Below, piece after piece: positions 36,170 through 46,258 of a stretch of 64,000 nt of DNA (position 1 is the stretch's first letter; every line of letters starts with the position of its first letter). Position numbers and translations under genes: made by a program. The DNA lies in assembly GCF_000968135.1 (NCBI RefSeq), contig NZ_FO538765.1:1689819-1753818 (forward strand), read 5' to 3'. A model generated the notes under the pieces. That model made no database searches. It saw only the letters and a list, made by a program, of their open reading frames with translations, and was not told the origin of the DNA. The stretch is from Magnetospira sp. QH-2 (GTDB lineage Bacteria > Pseudomonadota > Alphaproteobacteria > Rhodospirillales > Magnetospiraceae).

Positions 36170-39100
36170 TCAGGGGGAGCCATACCCGCCGCCGCCCGGG
36201 GTTTCGATGACGAAAAGGTCACCGGCCGCCATGGCCACTTGGTCGTTTCCTTTCAAAGTATCGACCGCGCCATCGGCCTTTATGAGCCGATTGCGTCCCC
36301 GAGCCCCTGCCTGGCCACCCTTCAGGCCGTATGGATCGGTTTCCCGATGGGACGACAGGATGGTCGCGGTCATGGGCTCGAGTACCCGCATTTGACGGAT
36401 GACACCATCGCCGCCGGGGTATTGTCCCGTCCCGCCGGAGCCGCGGCGGATGGAAAACGCCTCGATCCGGATGGGGTAACGCCATTCCAACACTTCCGGA
36501 TCGGTCATGCGGGTGTTGGTCATGTGGCTATGCACGGCACTGGTGCCCGGATGATCGGGACCGGCGCCAGTGCCGCCGCAGATGGTTTCGTAGTTTTGAT
36601 GGGTTTCGTTGCCATAGACAAAGTTGTTCATGGTGCCCTGGGATGATGCCAAGATTCCGAGGGCTCCGAACAAAGCATCGGTGATGGCTTGAGAGACCTC
36701 GGTATTCCCGGCGATCACCGCCGCCGGGTAGCGGGGATGGATCAGGCTGCCCTCCGGTACGATCAGATCGAGCGGCTTCAGACAGCCCTCGTTGAGGGGA
36801 ATGCGGTCATCCACCAGACAGCGGAACACATAGAGCACCGCCGCCTTGCAGACCGCCAAGGGGGCATTGTAGTTGCCCGGGTCCTGGGGCGAGGTGCCGG
36901 TGAAGTCGATGGTCGCTTGACGGTTCATTTTATCAACCGAGATGCGCACGCGGATCTCCGCACCGCTATCCAATGGATAGGTGAACGAGCCGTCCGTCAG
37001 CACATCAAGCACCCGGCGCACGGATTCCTCTGCGTTGTCCTGCACATGGCCCATATAGGCGCGCACCACATCCAGACCAAAATGGGTGATTATTTCGCGC
37101 AGCTCGCGCAGGCCGGTCTCGTTGGCCGCCACCTGGGCGGTCAAATCCTGAATATTCTGATCCGGATTGCGGCAGGGATAGCGGCCCGACGCCAGCAGGG
37201 CGCGGGTCTCGGACTCGCGGAAACGGCCTTGCTCGACCAACAGGAAATTGTCGATCAGCACGCCTTCCTCGTCGATATGTCGGCTGTCCGGCGGCGAAGA
37301 ACCGGGGGTGCGCCCTCCGATGTCCGCATGATGGCCTCGCGATCCCACATAGAACAGCACCTGGTCGCCTGATTCGTCGAACAGTGGCGAGATGACGGTC
37401 ACGTCGGGCAAGTGAGTGCCGCCATTGTAGGGCGCGTTGAGGGCGAAGTGGTCACCGGGTTTCATGGTCGCATGGTTGTCACGGATGACCGTGCGTACCG
37501 TCTCGCCCATGGAGCCCAGATGCACCGGCACATGCGGCGCATTGGCTACCAGGTTGCCTTCGCCATCGAACAGGGCGCAGGAGAAATCCAGCCGTTCCTT
37601 GATATTCACCGACGACGCCGTATTGGCCAGGGTGCCCCCCATCTGCTCGGCGATGGACATGAACAAGTTGTTGAACACCTCCAGCATCACCGGATCGGCG
37701 CGGGTACCGATTGCCTCGGTGACCGGACGGGCTTCATGGCGTTCCAGGATCAGGTGTTCGAAGCCGTTGACCTGGGCCTGCCAACCGTTTTCCAGTACTA
37801 CCGTGCCGGTGGCTTCGACAATAATCGCCGGACCGGTGAAAGTCTGCCCCGGGCACAGGTCGTCGCGATGATATAGCGGCACGGTTTGCCAACGGTCTTG
37901 TCCATGCAGGCGCACTTGGTCGCGGGGCGCGGGCGGGGCGGCGGTGCCTATGGGATGGTTTACTTCGTCGGCGGTTTCCGTGGTTGCCATGGCTTCCACC
38001 GTTACCGCCTCGATGACCATATCCCGATCGGCATTGATGAAGCCGAAGCGTTGCCGGTGAGCCTGCTCGAAATGCGCGCGCATGGCAGTGGTTGACCCGG
38101 CCGGGACGGGCAGGGCGGTATCGGTTCCGGCATAGCGCAGCAGAGCTGTATGCGCCACGGTGATGAGGTCGGCGGTAACGCCTTGTTTCGACAGCTCAGC
38201 GCGCGCCTCTTGTTCGGGCTTCGTGCAAGCATCGGCCACCGATGTTCCGGCGTCGGGTCCGAACACTCTTTCCACTTGCGCTTCCCGCATCGCCCGCACA
38301 TCCGCCAGTCCCATGCCATAGGCCGATAGAACGCCCGCGAAAGGATGCAGAAACACCCGGGTCATGCCCAAGGCATCGGCCACCCGGCAGGCATGCTGCC
38401 CTCCGGCGCCGCCGAAGCATTGCAGGGTATATCGGGTGACGTCATAGCCCCGTTGTACCGATATTTTCTTGATGGCATTGGCCATGTTTTCAACGGCAAT
38501 ACGCAAGAATCCCTCGGCCACTTGTTCGGCGGTCGGGCGGTCGGGCAAATCGGCGGCCCGGGCTTCGAATTTGTGTCGTACGATTTCGGCGTCCAGCGGT
38601 TGATCGGCCTGGGGGCCGAAGACCTTGGGGAAGTGGTCGGGCTGAATGCGGCCCAGCATGACATTGCAGTCGGTCACCGCCAAAGGACCGCCGCGCCGGT
38701 AGCAGGCCGGACCGGGATCGGCCCCCGCGGAGTCTGGCCCGACCCGGAAGCGGCTGCCGTCGAAGCGCAGGATGGAGCCGCCTCCGGCGGCCACCGTGTG
38801 GATATGCATCATCGGCGCGCGCATGCGCACCCCGGCTACCTGGGTCTCGAAGCTGCGCTCGAACTGGCCATCATAGTGGGTGACATCGGTGGACGTGCCG
38901 CCCATGTCAAAGCCGATCAGCTTGGTGAACCCGGCCTGCGCCGCCGTCCGTACCATGCCCACCACGCCTCCGGCGGGTCCGGAAAGGATGGCGTCCTTGC
39001 CCTGAAACAGGCGGGCGTCGGTCAGACCGCCACTGGACTGCATGAACAGCAGGCGAGCCTCGCCCAAGGGCGCCGCCACCTGATCCACGTAGCGACGCAG

Positions 39101-39751
39101 GATCGGCGACAGATAGGCATCCACCACCGTGGTATCGCCGCGCGGCACCAGTTTCATCAACGGGCTGACCCGGTGGCTGATCGAGATTTGGGTAAAGCCC
39201 ACTTGCCGGGCGATTTCAGCCGCGCGTTGTTCGTGAGCGGGGTAGCCATAGCCATGCATGAAAAGAATGGCTAAGGCGCGGATGCCCTCGTCATGGGCGG
39301 CTTGCAGGGCTGCACGAAGGCTGGGTTCATCCAAGGGGCACAAGATGGTGCCGTCGGCGGCGATCCGTTCGTCGGCTTCTATGACACGTTCATGCAATAG
39401 ATCAGGCAGCACCACATGGCGGGCAAACAGGTCCGGACGGGCCTGGGTGCCAATGCGCAAGGCATCGCCGAATCCCCGCGTAGTGACCAGCACGGTGCGA
39501 TCTCCACGGCGTTCCAGCAGCGCATTGGTGGCCACCGTGGTGCCCATCTTCACTGCGTCAATGGCCTCGGTTGGAAGGGCCTTGTCCGAATCCAGTCCAA
39601 GCAGGTTGCGGATTCCCTGCAAGGCGGCATCTTGGTAATGCTCCGGATTTTCCGACAGCAGCTTTTGAGAGAGCAGCGCTCCGTCGGGGCGTCGGGCGAC
39701 GATATCGGTGAAAGTGCCGCCCCGATCAATCCAGAATTGCCATTTATCCAT
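36170..39751 (-). CDS. Fused HyuA-HyuB hydantoinase/oxoprolinase
   Basis: A 1193-residue single chain. Residues ~1-700 are HyuA-like ([19 protein letters not shown] at the start; [16 protein letters not shown] ATPase motif), and ~700-1193 are HyuB-like ([22 protein letters not shown]; a C-terminal GGGGYG). The family opens 5-oxoproline or hydantoin-type rings with ATP; the fused form resembles eukaryotic 5-oxoprolinase. The ATG at 39751 overlaps the GDPD stop; a longer frame to 39835 lies inside that gene. The exact substrate cannot be set from sequence alone, and 5-oxoproline is the most likely. Confidence 0.9.
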   Translation of the reverse strand: MDKWQFWIDRGGTFTDIVARRPDGALLSQKLLSENPEHYQDAALQGIRNLLGLDSDKALPTEAIDAVKMGTTVATNALLERRGDRTVLVTTRGFGDALRIGTQARPDLFARHVVLPDLLHERVIEADERIAADGTILCPLDEPSLRAALQAAHDEGIRALAILFMHGYGYPAHEQRAAEIARQVGFTQISISHRVSPLMKLVPRGDTTVVDAYLSPILRRYVDQVAAPLGEARLLFMQSSGGLTDARLFQGKDAILSGPAGGVVGMVRTAAQAGFTKLIGFDMGGTSTDVTHYDGQFERSFETQVAGVRMRAPMMHIHTVAAGGGSILRFDGSRFRVGPDSAGADPGPACYRRGGPLAVTDCNVMLGRIQPDHFPKVFGPQADQPLDAEIVRHKFEARAADLPDRPTAEQVAEGFLRIAVENMANAIKKISVQRGYDVTRYTLQCFGGAGGQHACRVADALGMTRVFLHPFAGVLSAYGMGLADVRAMREAQVERVFGPDAGTSVADACTKPEQEARAELSKQGVTADLITVAHTALLRYAGTDTALPVPAGSTTAMRAHFEQAHRQRFGFINADRDMVIEAVTVEAMATTETADEVNHPIGTAAPPAPRDQVRLHGQDRWQTVPLYHRDDLCPGQTFTGPAIIVEATGTVVLENGWQAQVNGFEHLILERHEARPVTEAIGTRADPVMLEVFNNLFMSIAEQMGGTLANTASSVNIKERLDFSCALFDGEGNLVANAPHVPVHLGSMGETVRTVIRDNHATMKPGDHFALNAPYNGGTHLPDVTVISPLFDESGDQVLFYVGSRGHHADIGGRTPGSSPPDSRHIDEEGVLIDNFLLVEQGRFRESETRALLASGRYPCRNPDQNIQDLTAQVAANETGLRELREIITHFGLDVVRAYMGHVQDNAEESVRRVLDVLTDGSFTYPLDSGAEIRVRISVDKMNRQATIDFTGTSPQDPGNYNAPLAVCKAAVLYVFRCLVDDRIPLNEGCLKPLDLIVPEGSLIHPRYPAAVIAGNTEVSQAITDALFGALGILASSQGTMNNFVYGNETHQNYETICGGTGAGPDHPGTSAVHSHMTNTRMTDPEVLEWRYPIRIEAFSIRRGSGGTGQYPGGDGVIRQMRVLEPMTATILSSHRETDPYGLKGGQAGARGRNRLIKADGAVDTLKGNDQVAMAAGDLFVIETPGGGGYGSP

Positions 39752-40508
39752 GCAAAGCCAACATGCTGTCCGGTTGGTCCGTAAAGATCGCGTCCACGCC
39801 CATGGCAAACAGAGCCTTGGCCCGCACTGGATCATTTACCGTATAGGGATGGACGAGATAACCCGCTGCGTGAATATCGGCAACCAGCCGTTTGTGCAGA
39901 AAGGCCTGATGGCAATGCAGACTGATGCAATGATGCCGTTTCAAGACCGTCCGCCAACGCAGGGGCACGGCGGTGGTGATCAGTCCCAGAGGAATCTCCG
40001 GCAAGGAGGCCCGGAACAGGTCCAAAGAGTCCGGGCTCGCGGAGGAAACCAGCAGCCATTCCCCGGAAACAACGTGGCGTTCGAGGGTTTTGACGACGGC
40101 CTGCACCGTCGGCTCTTCCCATCCCGTGGTCGGTTTGAGCTCCAAGTTGAGGGTCATATCCCGCTGGCGAATCAGCTTCAGCGCTTCGTCCAGGGTCGGG
40201 ATGCGTTGTCCGGCAAAGCCCGGGTCGAACCAGGAGCCCGCATCCAGGGATTTCAGCTCTTCCAGCGTCTTGAGAACCACGGGGCCGCTGCCGTCGGTGC
40301 AGCGGTCCAGGGTTTCATCATGCAGGATCACCGGGATGCCATCGGCGCTGACGGTCACATCCAATTCGACGGCCTGGGCGCCCAGATCGGCGGCGAGCGT
40401 GATGGCCGCCAAAGTGTTCTCCGGCGCGCGCGCGCTGGCACCGCGATGGGCGATAATGGGGGCAATAATGGGGGCAATAATGGGAGGGGAAGAACCGTCG
40501 GGCCCCAT
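39744..40508 (-). CDS. Glycerophosphodiester phosphodiesterase
   Basis: A 254-residue GDPD TIM barrel with the catalytic [15 protein letters not shown] (H21-R22), [12 protein letters not shown], and [14 protein letters not shown] motifs. It should release glycerol-3-phosphate from glycerophosphodiesters; no signal peptide is seen, so it is cytoplasmic. The stop overlaps the fused oxoprolinase start by eight bases, so the two are co-transcribed, an odd pairing of phospholipid and cyclic-amide metabolism. The N-terminus holds an APII repeat coded by a 12-base direct repeat (40453-40480), so the true start could lie inside it. Confidence 0.88.
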   Translation of the reverse strand: MGPDGSSPPIIAPIIAPIIAHRGASARAPENTLAAITLAADLGAQAVELDVTVSADGIPVILHDETLDRCTDGSGPVVLKTLEELKSLDAGSWFDPGFAGQRIPTLDEALKLIRQRDMTLNLELKPTTGWEEPTVQAVVKTLERHVVSGEWLLVSSASPDSLDLFRASLPEIPLGLITTAVPLRWRTVLKRHHCISLHCHQAFLHKRLVADIHAAGYLVHPYTVNDPVRAKALFAMGVDAIFTDQPDSMLALHG

Positions 40509-40585
40509 GGGTGCTATCCTTTACCGGACGTGTCAGTCCTTGGAGCATGCCCAATCAAGAGCCCGTCGGCAACGGGAGAACGGGT

Positions 40586-40738
40586 TTAGTCCTGGGTGGT
40601 AAGCGACGCGGTGATATCCGGCCGTTCAGTAAGCACTTTCAACACTTCGGGGCGCGTAGCGGGGCGTTCGGAACCGTCCACATAGCGGAGGTAAATGGTT
40701 CCCATGCGGTCCATGCGATATCCGGTGTGAATGCTCAT
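40586..40738 (-). CDS. Small hypothetical protein (50 aa)
   Basis: A 50-residue open frame, too short for normal calling: MSIHTGYRMDRMGTIYLRYV at the start and KVLTERPDITASLTTQD at the end. A GGAG lies seven bases before the ATG at 40738. It is soluble, with regular charge and no domain that I recognise. The region upstream (40739-41018) is AT-rich and could hold its promoter. Support comes from the ribosome site and the protein-like composition only. Confidence 0.5.
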   Translation of the reverse strand: MSIHTGYRMDRMGTIYLRYVDGSERPATRPEVLKVLTERPDITASLTTQD

Positions 40739-41018
40739 GCGTAACTCCGTCCTTGTTGATACCAGAGTATTTTGGTGAGTAATGACATGCTGTCAATATT
40801 AGAATCGATATAAAACTATACATGTTGGAAAAGTCGTTGAAAAACAAAGAGTAAAGAGGGAATTTAATTTCGTTTTGAGATCGTAATGGGTAGGGGTTGG
40901 GGCGAATTGTCTAATCCCTGAGCGAACATTTTTTGAAACCAGTACAATTCAGTCAGCTAATTGATTGCGAGCGATCACCTGGGCGTAGGCACCTTGTTGC
41001 GGAATTTCGAAAGGCTTG

Positions 41019-41714
41019 TCATTCAGGTTTTTTGCGGAAAACACAGCTTAGTACCGCCTTGGTCGGTAAGGCGTTCGCGGCTTCCAGGGCCTTGTAGTCA
41101 TCCAGGCTGGTAAACGGGACATAGGCGCCCCGAGGGGTAAAGGCCGCGCAAGCCAATTCGAGAATCTCGTAATCGTTGACCCGGGCCAGATCGAGAAAGA
41201 GGGTCGGGCTGACGGAGTAGAATCCATGATTTACTTGGCCGGTCATGGGCTGGGTATGGATCATCAGTCCATTGGGGTGACAGTGGTCGTGGACTGTGCG
41301 GTAAACCTGGGCGGTATCGAACACATGCTCCGCTGTTCCTATATTGGTAACCACGTCGAATAGGTCCTTGAAAGGCAGGGGGTGGTTGAGGTCATGCCGC
41401 AGGCCGTTGGGGCTGACGAAATCGATGGCGCGATAGTCCCGGTGGTTGAGCACCACGCCATAGAAAGCTTTGACCAGATCGAAGGCGGCGCGAGGGCCGA
41501 AAGATTGATTCACCGCTGCCATGTCCTCGGCAAATCTGCGCAGGGTTTCCGGCCGATCCTCGGCGGCGGCCATGCAACGGGCGACCAGGTCCGGGACCGG
41601 GACATCGCCCAGCCAGTGCTGTTCCCCCAATTCAAGCAGGCGCGGCGCGCGGGGGAAGTGGCCCAGGTCGCTCAAACGCCAGAAAAGATCAAATTCAACC
41701 CGAGTGATGGCCAT
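41019..41714 (-). CDS. SAM-dependent methyltransferase-like protein
   Basis: A 231-residue protein. The stretch DFVSPNGLRHDLNHPLPFKD, then LFDVVTNIGTAEHVFD and the NGLMIHTQP strand resemble the central part of class I methyltransferase folds that follow the SAM-binding loop; the usual GxGxG is not evident, although YRAIDFV could be the end of that strand. Possible targets are small metabolites or lipids. It starts 12 bases after the xthA stop on the same strand and may be read with it. Its function is uncertain. Confidence 0.55.
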   Translation of the reverse strand: MAITRVEFDLFWRLSDLGHFPRAPRLLELGEQHWLGDVPVPDLVARCMAAAEDRPETLRRFAEDMAAVNQSFGPRAAFDLVKAFYGVVLNHRDYRAIDFVSPNGLRHDLNHPLPFKDLFDVVTNIGTAEHVFDTAQVYRTVHDHCHPNGLMIHTQPMTGQVNHGFYSVSPTLFLDLARVNDYEILELACAAFTPRGAYVPFTSLDDYKALEAANALPTKAVLSCVFRKKPE

Positions 41715-41726
41715 GGTTGGTTCCGT

Positions 41727-42503
41727 CTAAACCTGGTCCGTGATCCGGCACCACACCGGTGTATGATCGCTGGGCTTTTCCCATCCGCGCGGGATGCGGT
41801 CGATGTCGGCGGCGTCCAATCGGTCGGCGGCCTGGGGGGAGAGGAGCAGGTGGTCGATGCGGACGCCGAGGTCCTTTTGCCAACCGCCGCCGCGATAGTC
41901 CCACCAACTGTAGCGGCCCGGCTCCGGATTCAGGGTCTTGTAGGCATCGGTATAGCCCAGCCAGAGCAGCTTGCGGAAGGCGGCGCGGCTGGCCGGGCGG
42001 CACAGGGCATCGTCGGCCCAGCCTTGCGGGTCGTGGCAGTCTTCGTCTTCCGGCGCGACGTTGTAATCGCCGCCGAGAATGACAGCCTCTTCGGTTGCCA
42101 GCAGCCCCCGGGCATGGGCGCAAAGGCGTTCCATCCAGGCCAGTTTGTAGGCGTATTTCTCGTCGCCGCCGTTGCCGTTGGGTAAATAGATCGACGCCAC
42201 TCGTATCCCGGCGGTGCGGGCTTCCAAGTATCGGGCCTGGGGATCGTCGGCATCACCGGGTAGGGCGGTTTGCAGCACCTCGATGGGAGTCTTGGAAAGG
42301 ATTGCCACGCCGTTGTAGGTCTTTTGGCCCGAAGTCGCGATCTGATAGCCCAAGCCTCCCACTTCCAACGTCGGGAACCCTTCATCGACGCATTTGATTT
42401 CTTGCAGCAAGACAACGTCGGGAGAGGCCTCTTCCAGCCATTTGAGCAAATGGGGCAGGCGGGCCTTGACCGAATTGACGTTCCAGGTGGCGATGGTGGG
42501 CAT
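41727..42503 (-). CDS. xthA: Exodeoxyribonuclease III (AP endonuclease)
   Basis: A 258-residue protein of the ExoIII family. Motifs: IATWNVNSVKARLPHLLKWL, VVLLQEIKC, the GGDYNVAPEDEDCHD strand, and the C-terminal KPSDHTPVWC, which holds the catalytic Asp-His. It cuts at abasic sites and degrades DNA 3' to 5' in base excision repair. The ATG at 42503 gives the standard MPTIATWNVN start; the in-frame upstream extension to 42569 is not homologous. Confidence 0.95.
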   Translation of the reverse strand: MPTIATWNVNSVKARLPHLLKWLEEASPDVVLLQEIKCVDEGFPTLEVGGLGYQIATSGQKTYNGVAILSKTPIEVLQTALPGDADDPQARYLEARTAGIRVASIYLPNGNGGDEKYAYKLAWMERLCAHARGLLATEEAVILGGDYNVAPEDEDCHDPQGWADDALCRPASRAAFRKLLWLGYTDAYKTLNPEPGRYSWWDYRGGGWQKDLGVRIDHLLLSPQAADRLDAADIDRIPRGWEKPSDHTPVWCRITDQV

Positions 42504-42653
42504 GGGAGACTCCGAATTCCGACGGTTTATCCCTTCATAGCCGGTTTTCTTGCTCAGGTGCAGGCTCATCGGGCCTGATGTCCGATGCCGCTGATCGCCA
42601 GGCAGGGGTTCCAGGCGCCGCCATAGACTCGGACCGATGAGGGCGCCACGATG

Positions 42654-43589
42654 TCAGAAGACCTTGAAGCCGATGACCGAGACATCGTCCCGCCGCTTTT
42701 CGGCGCCTTGAAAGTCGGCGAGAGCCTGAAGAATTCTATGGCTCTGCTCGCTCATGGGGGATTGGGCGACGGATCGTAGCAGGGCACGGAAACGCTTCTT
42801 GCCGAACGACCGCCGTCGCTCCCCACCAATCTGGTCGATCAGTCCGTCCGAGGTGAGGTAGTAGCGGCAGTCGTCGCGTATCTGGAGGTTATGCAGGTCG
42901 TAGCGCTGAGCGTAATCGATACCGCGATAGCCGATGCCTTTTTTCGTGCCCTTGATTTCCAAGACCTCGTCCCTGTCGACCACGAACAGATCGAAACGGG
43001 CACCCGAGTAGGTCAAGGTGCGCGCGGCGGTATTGACGAAACAGGCACCCAGTTCCAATCCGTCGTCGGATTCTCCCCGGTGACTGTCCTGCCCGAGGGT
43101 GGTCTGGACATATTGATTAACCCGCTGAATCAAGGTCGACACATCGCCTGCCGCCAGATCGGGTTTAGCCCGTTCGATGGCGCCAATGGCGATCAGGGTC
43201 ATGAAGGCACCCGGCACGCCGTGACCGGTGCAATCTCCCAACAGGATCAGGACGCCGTCGCCCCAGCGGCCACACCAATAGATATCGCCCCCCACCACGT
43301 CCCTCGGCTCCCACAACACAAAGTGATCGGCAAAAGCTCGAGCCATGACTTCCGTGGTTGGCAGCACCGAGCGCTGAATGCGACTGGCGTAGTGGATGGA
43401 TTCGGAAATGGTATCGAAGGCATCTGTGAGCGAGTTCTTGGTGGCCTGGAGATCCTCGATCACCGACTGATAGAGGACATCCATCTGATCTTTCATCCCT
43501 TCTCCGATAGCCCGGTTGGACTCGGAGCGGGCCAGTTGTTTGCGCAGGATGCGGTTTTCCTTTTCCAGCGCGGTGAGGCTGTCGTTCAT
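42654..43589 (-). CDS. PP2C (SpoIIE) phosphatase with N-terminal coiled coil
   Basis: A 311-residue soluble protein. An N-terminal coiled coil (~1-55, ALEKENRILRKQLARSESNR) precedes a SpoIIE-type PP2C domain (~60-311) with GGDIYW, LLGDCTGHGVPGAFMTL, LTSDGLIDQIGGERRRSFG and RRDDVSVIGF. This domain is closely similar to that of the Cache-HAMP phosphatase at 23277-25337. The ATG at 43589 follows AGGAGG; a GTG at 43601 would overlap that site. It lies 15 bases after the FIST gene, likely its sensory partner. It should dephosphorylate a partner-switch protein. Confidence 0.88.
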   Translation of the reverse strand: MNDSLTALEKENRILRKQLARSESNRAIGEGMKDQMDVLYQSVIEDLQATKNSLTDAFDTISESIHYASRIQRSVLPTTEVMARAFADHFVLWEPRDVVGGDIYWCGRWGDGVLILLGDCTGHGVPGAFMTLIAIGAIERAKPDLAAGDVSTLIQRVNQYVQTTLGQDSHRGESDDGLELGACFVNTAARTLTYSGARFDLFVVDRDEVLEIKGTKKGIGYRGIDYAQRYDLHNLQIRDDCRYYLTSDGLIDQIGGERRRSFGKKRFRALLRSVAQSPMSEQSHRILQALADFQGAEKRRDDVSVIGFKVF

Positions 43590-43604
43590 TTGGTCCCGCA
43601 CCTC

Positions 43605-44768
43605 CTATTCCCCCAATAGCAAAGCGATGAAGGACTCATTGTGGAAACGGGCCCGCTGGTCCTCCGCCGTATAGGGGGCGATCTCCCCATACCCGTAGAA
43701 TCCGCCGTGAGGGAGGTCTTCCCCCAAGACGTCCCGGATGATCGCGCCTTCTTCCCGGACCCGGGTGCCGAGAAGCATGCGTCGACCGGCGCAGGAAAAG
43801 AATAGTGCCGCCTGAGGCTGTTTGTCGTTCGGGAAACGGTCGTGGGCCTGTTGGGTGGATGTTCGGCAGCCGTCAAGGATGGAGTCCCGATCGGCAACGG
43901 TAATCTGAACCCGCGCACCCTGGCGCACATGGGCCAGGAAAGTGATGGAGCCGGTTTCGCCATCAACAATGCCGGGAGGGGCACGAAGGGCTTCGATGCG
44001 TCCCTGGTCGTCGAGCAGAGCCAGGGGTATGCTGCCACTGGGCATGGCATGGTCCCCCAAAAACTTACGGTAGAATTCGATTGCCGGTGCGCCGTCCACC
44101 TCGTACACCACCGGTCCTTCGGAGCGGGTGACGATGCCCGGTTCGCCGATCCCCTTCCAACCACTGGCTACGGCATAGGAATAGGCGAGGGGGCCGCTGA
44201 ACAACAAAATGGGAAGGCTGTCGCTGACAACTTCCGCGCCGAAGAACTGCTTGCTGCCGGTGAACTGCCATTGGTCGGCGGTGGTGGCGCCCAGCAGCGG
44301 GACATCCTGCTCGCCCAGGATGCCGGTAAAGGTCTCCACCAGGGTCTGCCCATCCAAACCGACCGACTCGGGAACGGTAATGCAGAGAGCGGGCACTTTC
44401 TCTGTTCCGGCACGCGCCTCGTCGAGCGCCTGATGGCAGGCGGTCACCATATCTTTGCCCAGGTTTCTGCCCAGACCGGCGGTGATGTCCACCAGCTCCG
44501 AGCAAAACAGCATCAAGACAGTGGAATCCTCTGCGAAGGGCAATGCATTGGAAATCTCGCCATCGGTGGTACCGCCGATCAGGGTCAAACCGGGCCAGGC
44601 TTGGTTGATTCCCGACAACAGCTTTTGGTGGTCCATGTCAAAGGCGGCCAGCAGCAGGGCGGCGCTGGGTTGGCGATCTCCGAGGTTTCGCCTGGCATCG
44701 TCGAGAAGATCGTCGAGAGCCCCATCCACATCGGGATCTTCGCTATGGGCGGTCACCACGGAAAGCAT
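43605..44768 (-). CDS. FIST-domain sensor protein
   Basis: A 387-residue protein of FIST_N (~25-215: ALLLAAFDMDHQKLLSGIN, TLIGGTTDGEIS) and FIST_C (~220-370: PAIEFYRKFLGDH, GSITFLAHVRQGARVQIT, AALFFSCAGRRMLLG). FIST domains are thought to sense small molecules, possibly amino acids. It is upstream of, and operonic with, the coiled-coil PP2C phosphatase, so an input-output pair is likely. No membrane helix or signal peptide is seen, so it is cytoplasmic. Confidence 0.9.
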   Translation of the reverse strand: MLSVVTAHSEDPDVDGALDDLLDDARRNLGDRQPSAALLLAAFDMDHQKLLSGINQAWPGLTLIGGTTDGEISNALPFAEDSTVLMLFCSELVDITAGLGRNLGKDMVTACHQALDEARAGTEKVPALCITVPESVGLDGQTLVETFTGILGEQDVPLLGATTADQWQFTGSKQFFGAEVVSDSLPILLFSGPLAYSYAVASGWKGIGEPGIVTRSEGPVVYEVDGAPAIEFYRKFLGDHAMPSGSIPLALLDDQGRIEALRAPPGIVDGETGSITFLAHVRQGARVQITVADRDSILDGCRTSTQQAHDRFPNDKQPQAALFFSCAGRRMLLGTRVREEGAIIRDVLGEDLPHGGFYGYGEIAPYTAEDQRARFHNESFIALLLGE

Positions 44769-44897
44769 TCAAGACTCCCGATAAATGAAGAGGTTGGAAG
44801 CTTACGTGAAAAATAGTGGACCGCAAAACCGGAAAATTGGCGGCGAAATTCCTTCGCGGCCCTTGGAAGCGGATGAGCTTGGCCTTACCTTACTCCC

Positions 44898-45551
44898 ATG
44901 CGAGTCCTGCTTTCCGTTCTGGCCCTGATCCTCCTTGCCCAGCCCGCCAACGCACAACAGCGCTGCCCGGGCGGCGATACCCTGGTGGATGTGGCCCTGA
45001 CCAGCGACCGGGGCGGGGTGCGATTCTATAACACCAAGACCCTCACCGATCTCAAACGCATGACCGGGCCGGGCAACTACGGCAACGGCGAACGGGTGCT
45101 CGGCCTGACCCGGCGGGTGCTGGACTATCGCCTGCAGGCCCGGACCCGCACCACCACCACCGACGGGCGGCGCTATTGCGTCTCCCTGTCCCGGGTCGAT
45201 CTGCATCTGGGGTTCAAGGACTTCGAGGTCTATATCGCCCGCAAGTACCGCCCCGGCAGCTGCGCCTATCGGGTGACCAAGGAGCATGAACTGACCCATG
45301 TGGCCCTGTACCGCCGCGAACTGGCCGACTCCCTGGCGGCCTTCAAGGCCCGGGTGATCGATGCGGCCATGCGCGAGCCGGTAGTCTGGACCTCAGACAT
45401 CAATGCCACCACCCAAGCCATGCTGAACCGTCTTAGCCGCCGCCTGCAAGCAGACCTGCGGCGCCTGGAGGACAACATGGACCGCGCCAACAGCGCCATC
45501 GACACGCCGGAGGCCTATCGGCAGGAGCATAACAAGTGTCGGGATTGGTGA
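44898..45551 (+). CDS. Secreted HExxH metallopeptidase-like protein (DUF922-like)
   Basis: A 217-residue protein with a signal peptide, MRVLLSVLALILLAQPANAQ. The mature protein has an HELTH zinc motif (H130-E131-L-T-H134 in VTKEHELTHVALYRREL), as in the DUF922 family of probable zinc peptidases. Four or more cysteines (C23, C94, C122 and one at the C-terminus) could form disulfides. It is divergent from the FIST gene. The substrate is not known. Confidence 0.72.
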   Translation: MRVLLSVLALILLAQPANAQQRCPGGDTLVDVALTSDRGGVRFYNTKTLTDLKRMTGPGNYGNGERVLGLTRRVLDYRLQARTRTTTTDGRRYCVSLSRVDLHLGFKDFEVYIARKYRPGSCAYRVTKEHELTHVALYRRELADSLAAFKARVIDAAMREPVVWTSDINATTQAMLNRLSRRLQADLRRLEDNMDRANSAIDTPEAYRQEHNKCRDW

Positions 45552-45570
45552 GGAGGGGCCTCGCCCAAGT

Positions 45571-46221
45571 TCAGAGGCGCCCAGCCCGGGCCCGCTGTTT
45601 CATCTGCTTTCCCCAGGCCATCTCGCTGCCGCTTTCCAGCGCGTCCATGAGCATTTGATGCAGTTCCCGGTGGTCGGGCGTCTGGCGTAGATTGAGCAGG
45701 CGTGCCGTGGCGTCGGCCAGGGCGTGGCGCAGGGTGTTGGCGCGGCCCATCCGTTCTCCGTCGGCGGGCATTTTCACCGCGTGGTCGAGGGTCAGCCGGG
45801 ACAGGTGGCAGGCCTCCACGTCGAGGCTGTTGTAGCCTCGACAGGCCAGCGGGCGGGCGGCGTAGATGCCACAGGTCCCGGCGTCGGGTTCCAGGAAGGC
45901 GCAGGGGATTTGCTTGGCCCAGCGGGAGCCTGGATTCAGGTCCGCCACCTGTTGGGCCACCTGTCGGACTCGGGGAAAGAGGGCGGCGGTTTCCGCCTCC
46001 GTGCGGTTCGCTTGCAGGTATTGGAGGATGGCGAAGGCCTCCGCCGGTTCGATCCCCACATGAGAGTGACAGCAGCCACCGCAGCCCGCCCGACAGGCGA
46101 TGTCCTCAGGATCGAGGTCGGCCACGTTGGTTTCGTAAAGGGCTTGGGCCGAACGGGCGGCCTCCGCCAAGGCGTGGCGTTTGGGTGTCTTCCGGATATC
46201 GGCCAGGATGGTCTTGGCCAA
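45571..46221 (-). CDS. YkgJ-family cysteine cluster protein
   Basis: A 216-residue protein. Cysteine motifs of the family, CRAGCGGCCHSHVGIEP and CAFLEPDAGTCGIYAARPLACRGYNS, could bind zinc or an Fe-S cluster. The start is uncertain: TTG at 46221 is the first usable start after the erpA stop at 46259, but the frame is open upstream (ERLTPEEKQLVVRLAKTI), so a start inside the erpA gene is possible. Its position behind erpA suggests a link to Fe-S or metal homeostasis; this is inference. Confidence 0.78.
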   Translation of the reverse strand: MAKTILADIRKTPKRHALAEAARSAQALYETNVADLDPEDIACRAGCGGCCHSHVGIEPAEAFAILQYLQANRTEAETAALFPRVRQVAQQVADLNPGSRWAKQIPCAFLEPDAGTCGIYAARPLACRGYNSLDVEACHLSRLTLDHAVKMPADGERMGRANTLRHALADATARLLNLRQTPDHRELHQMLMDALESGSEMAWGKQMKQRARAGRL

Positions 46222-46258
46222 CCGGACGACGAGCTGTTTTTCCTCGGGTGTCAGGCGC

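Noticed and set aside
38345-39274. 309-codon plus-strand frame
   Set aside because: Antisense to the fused hydantoinase/oxoprolinase; GC-codon shadow.
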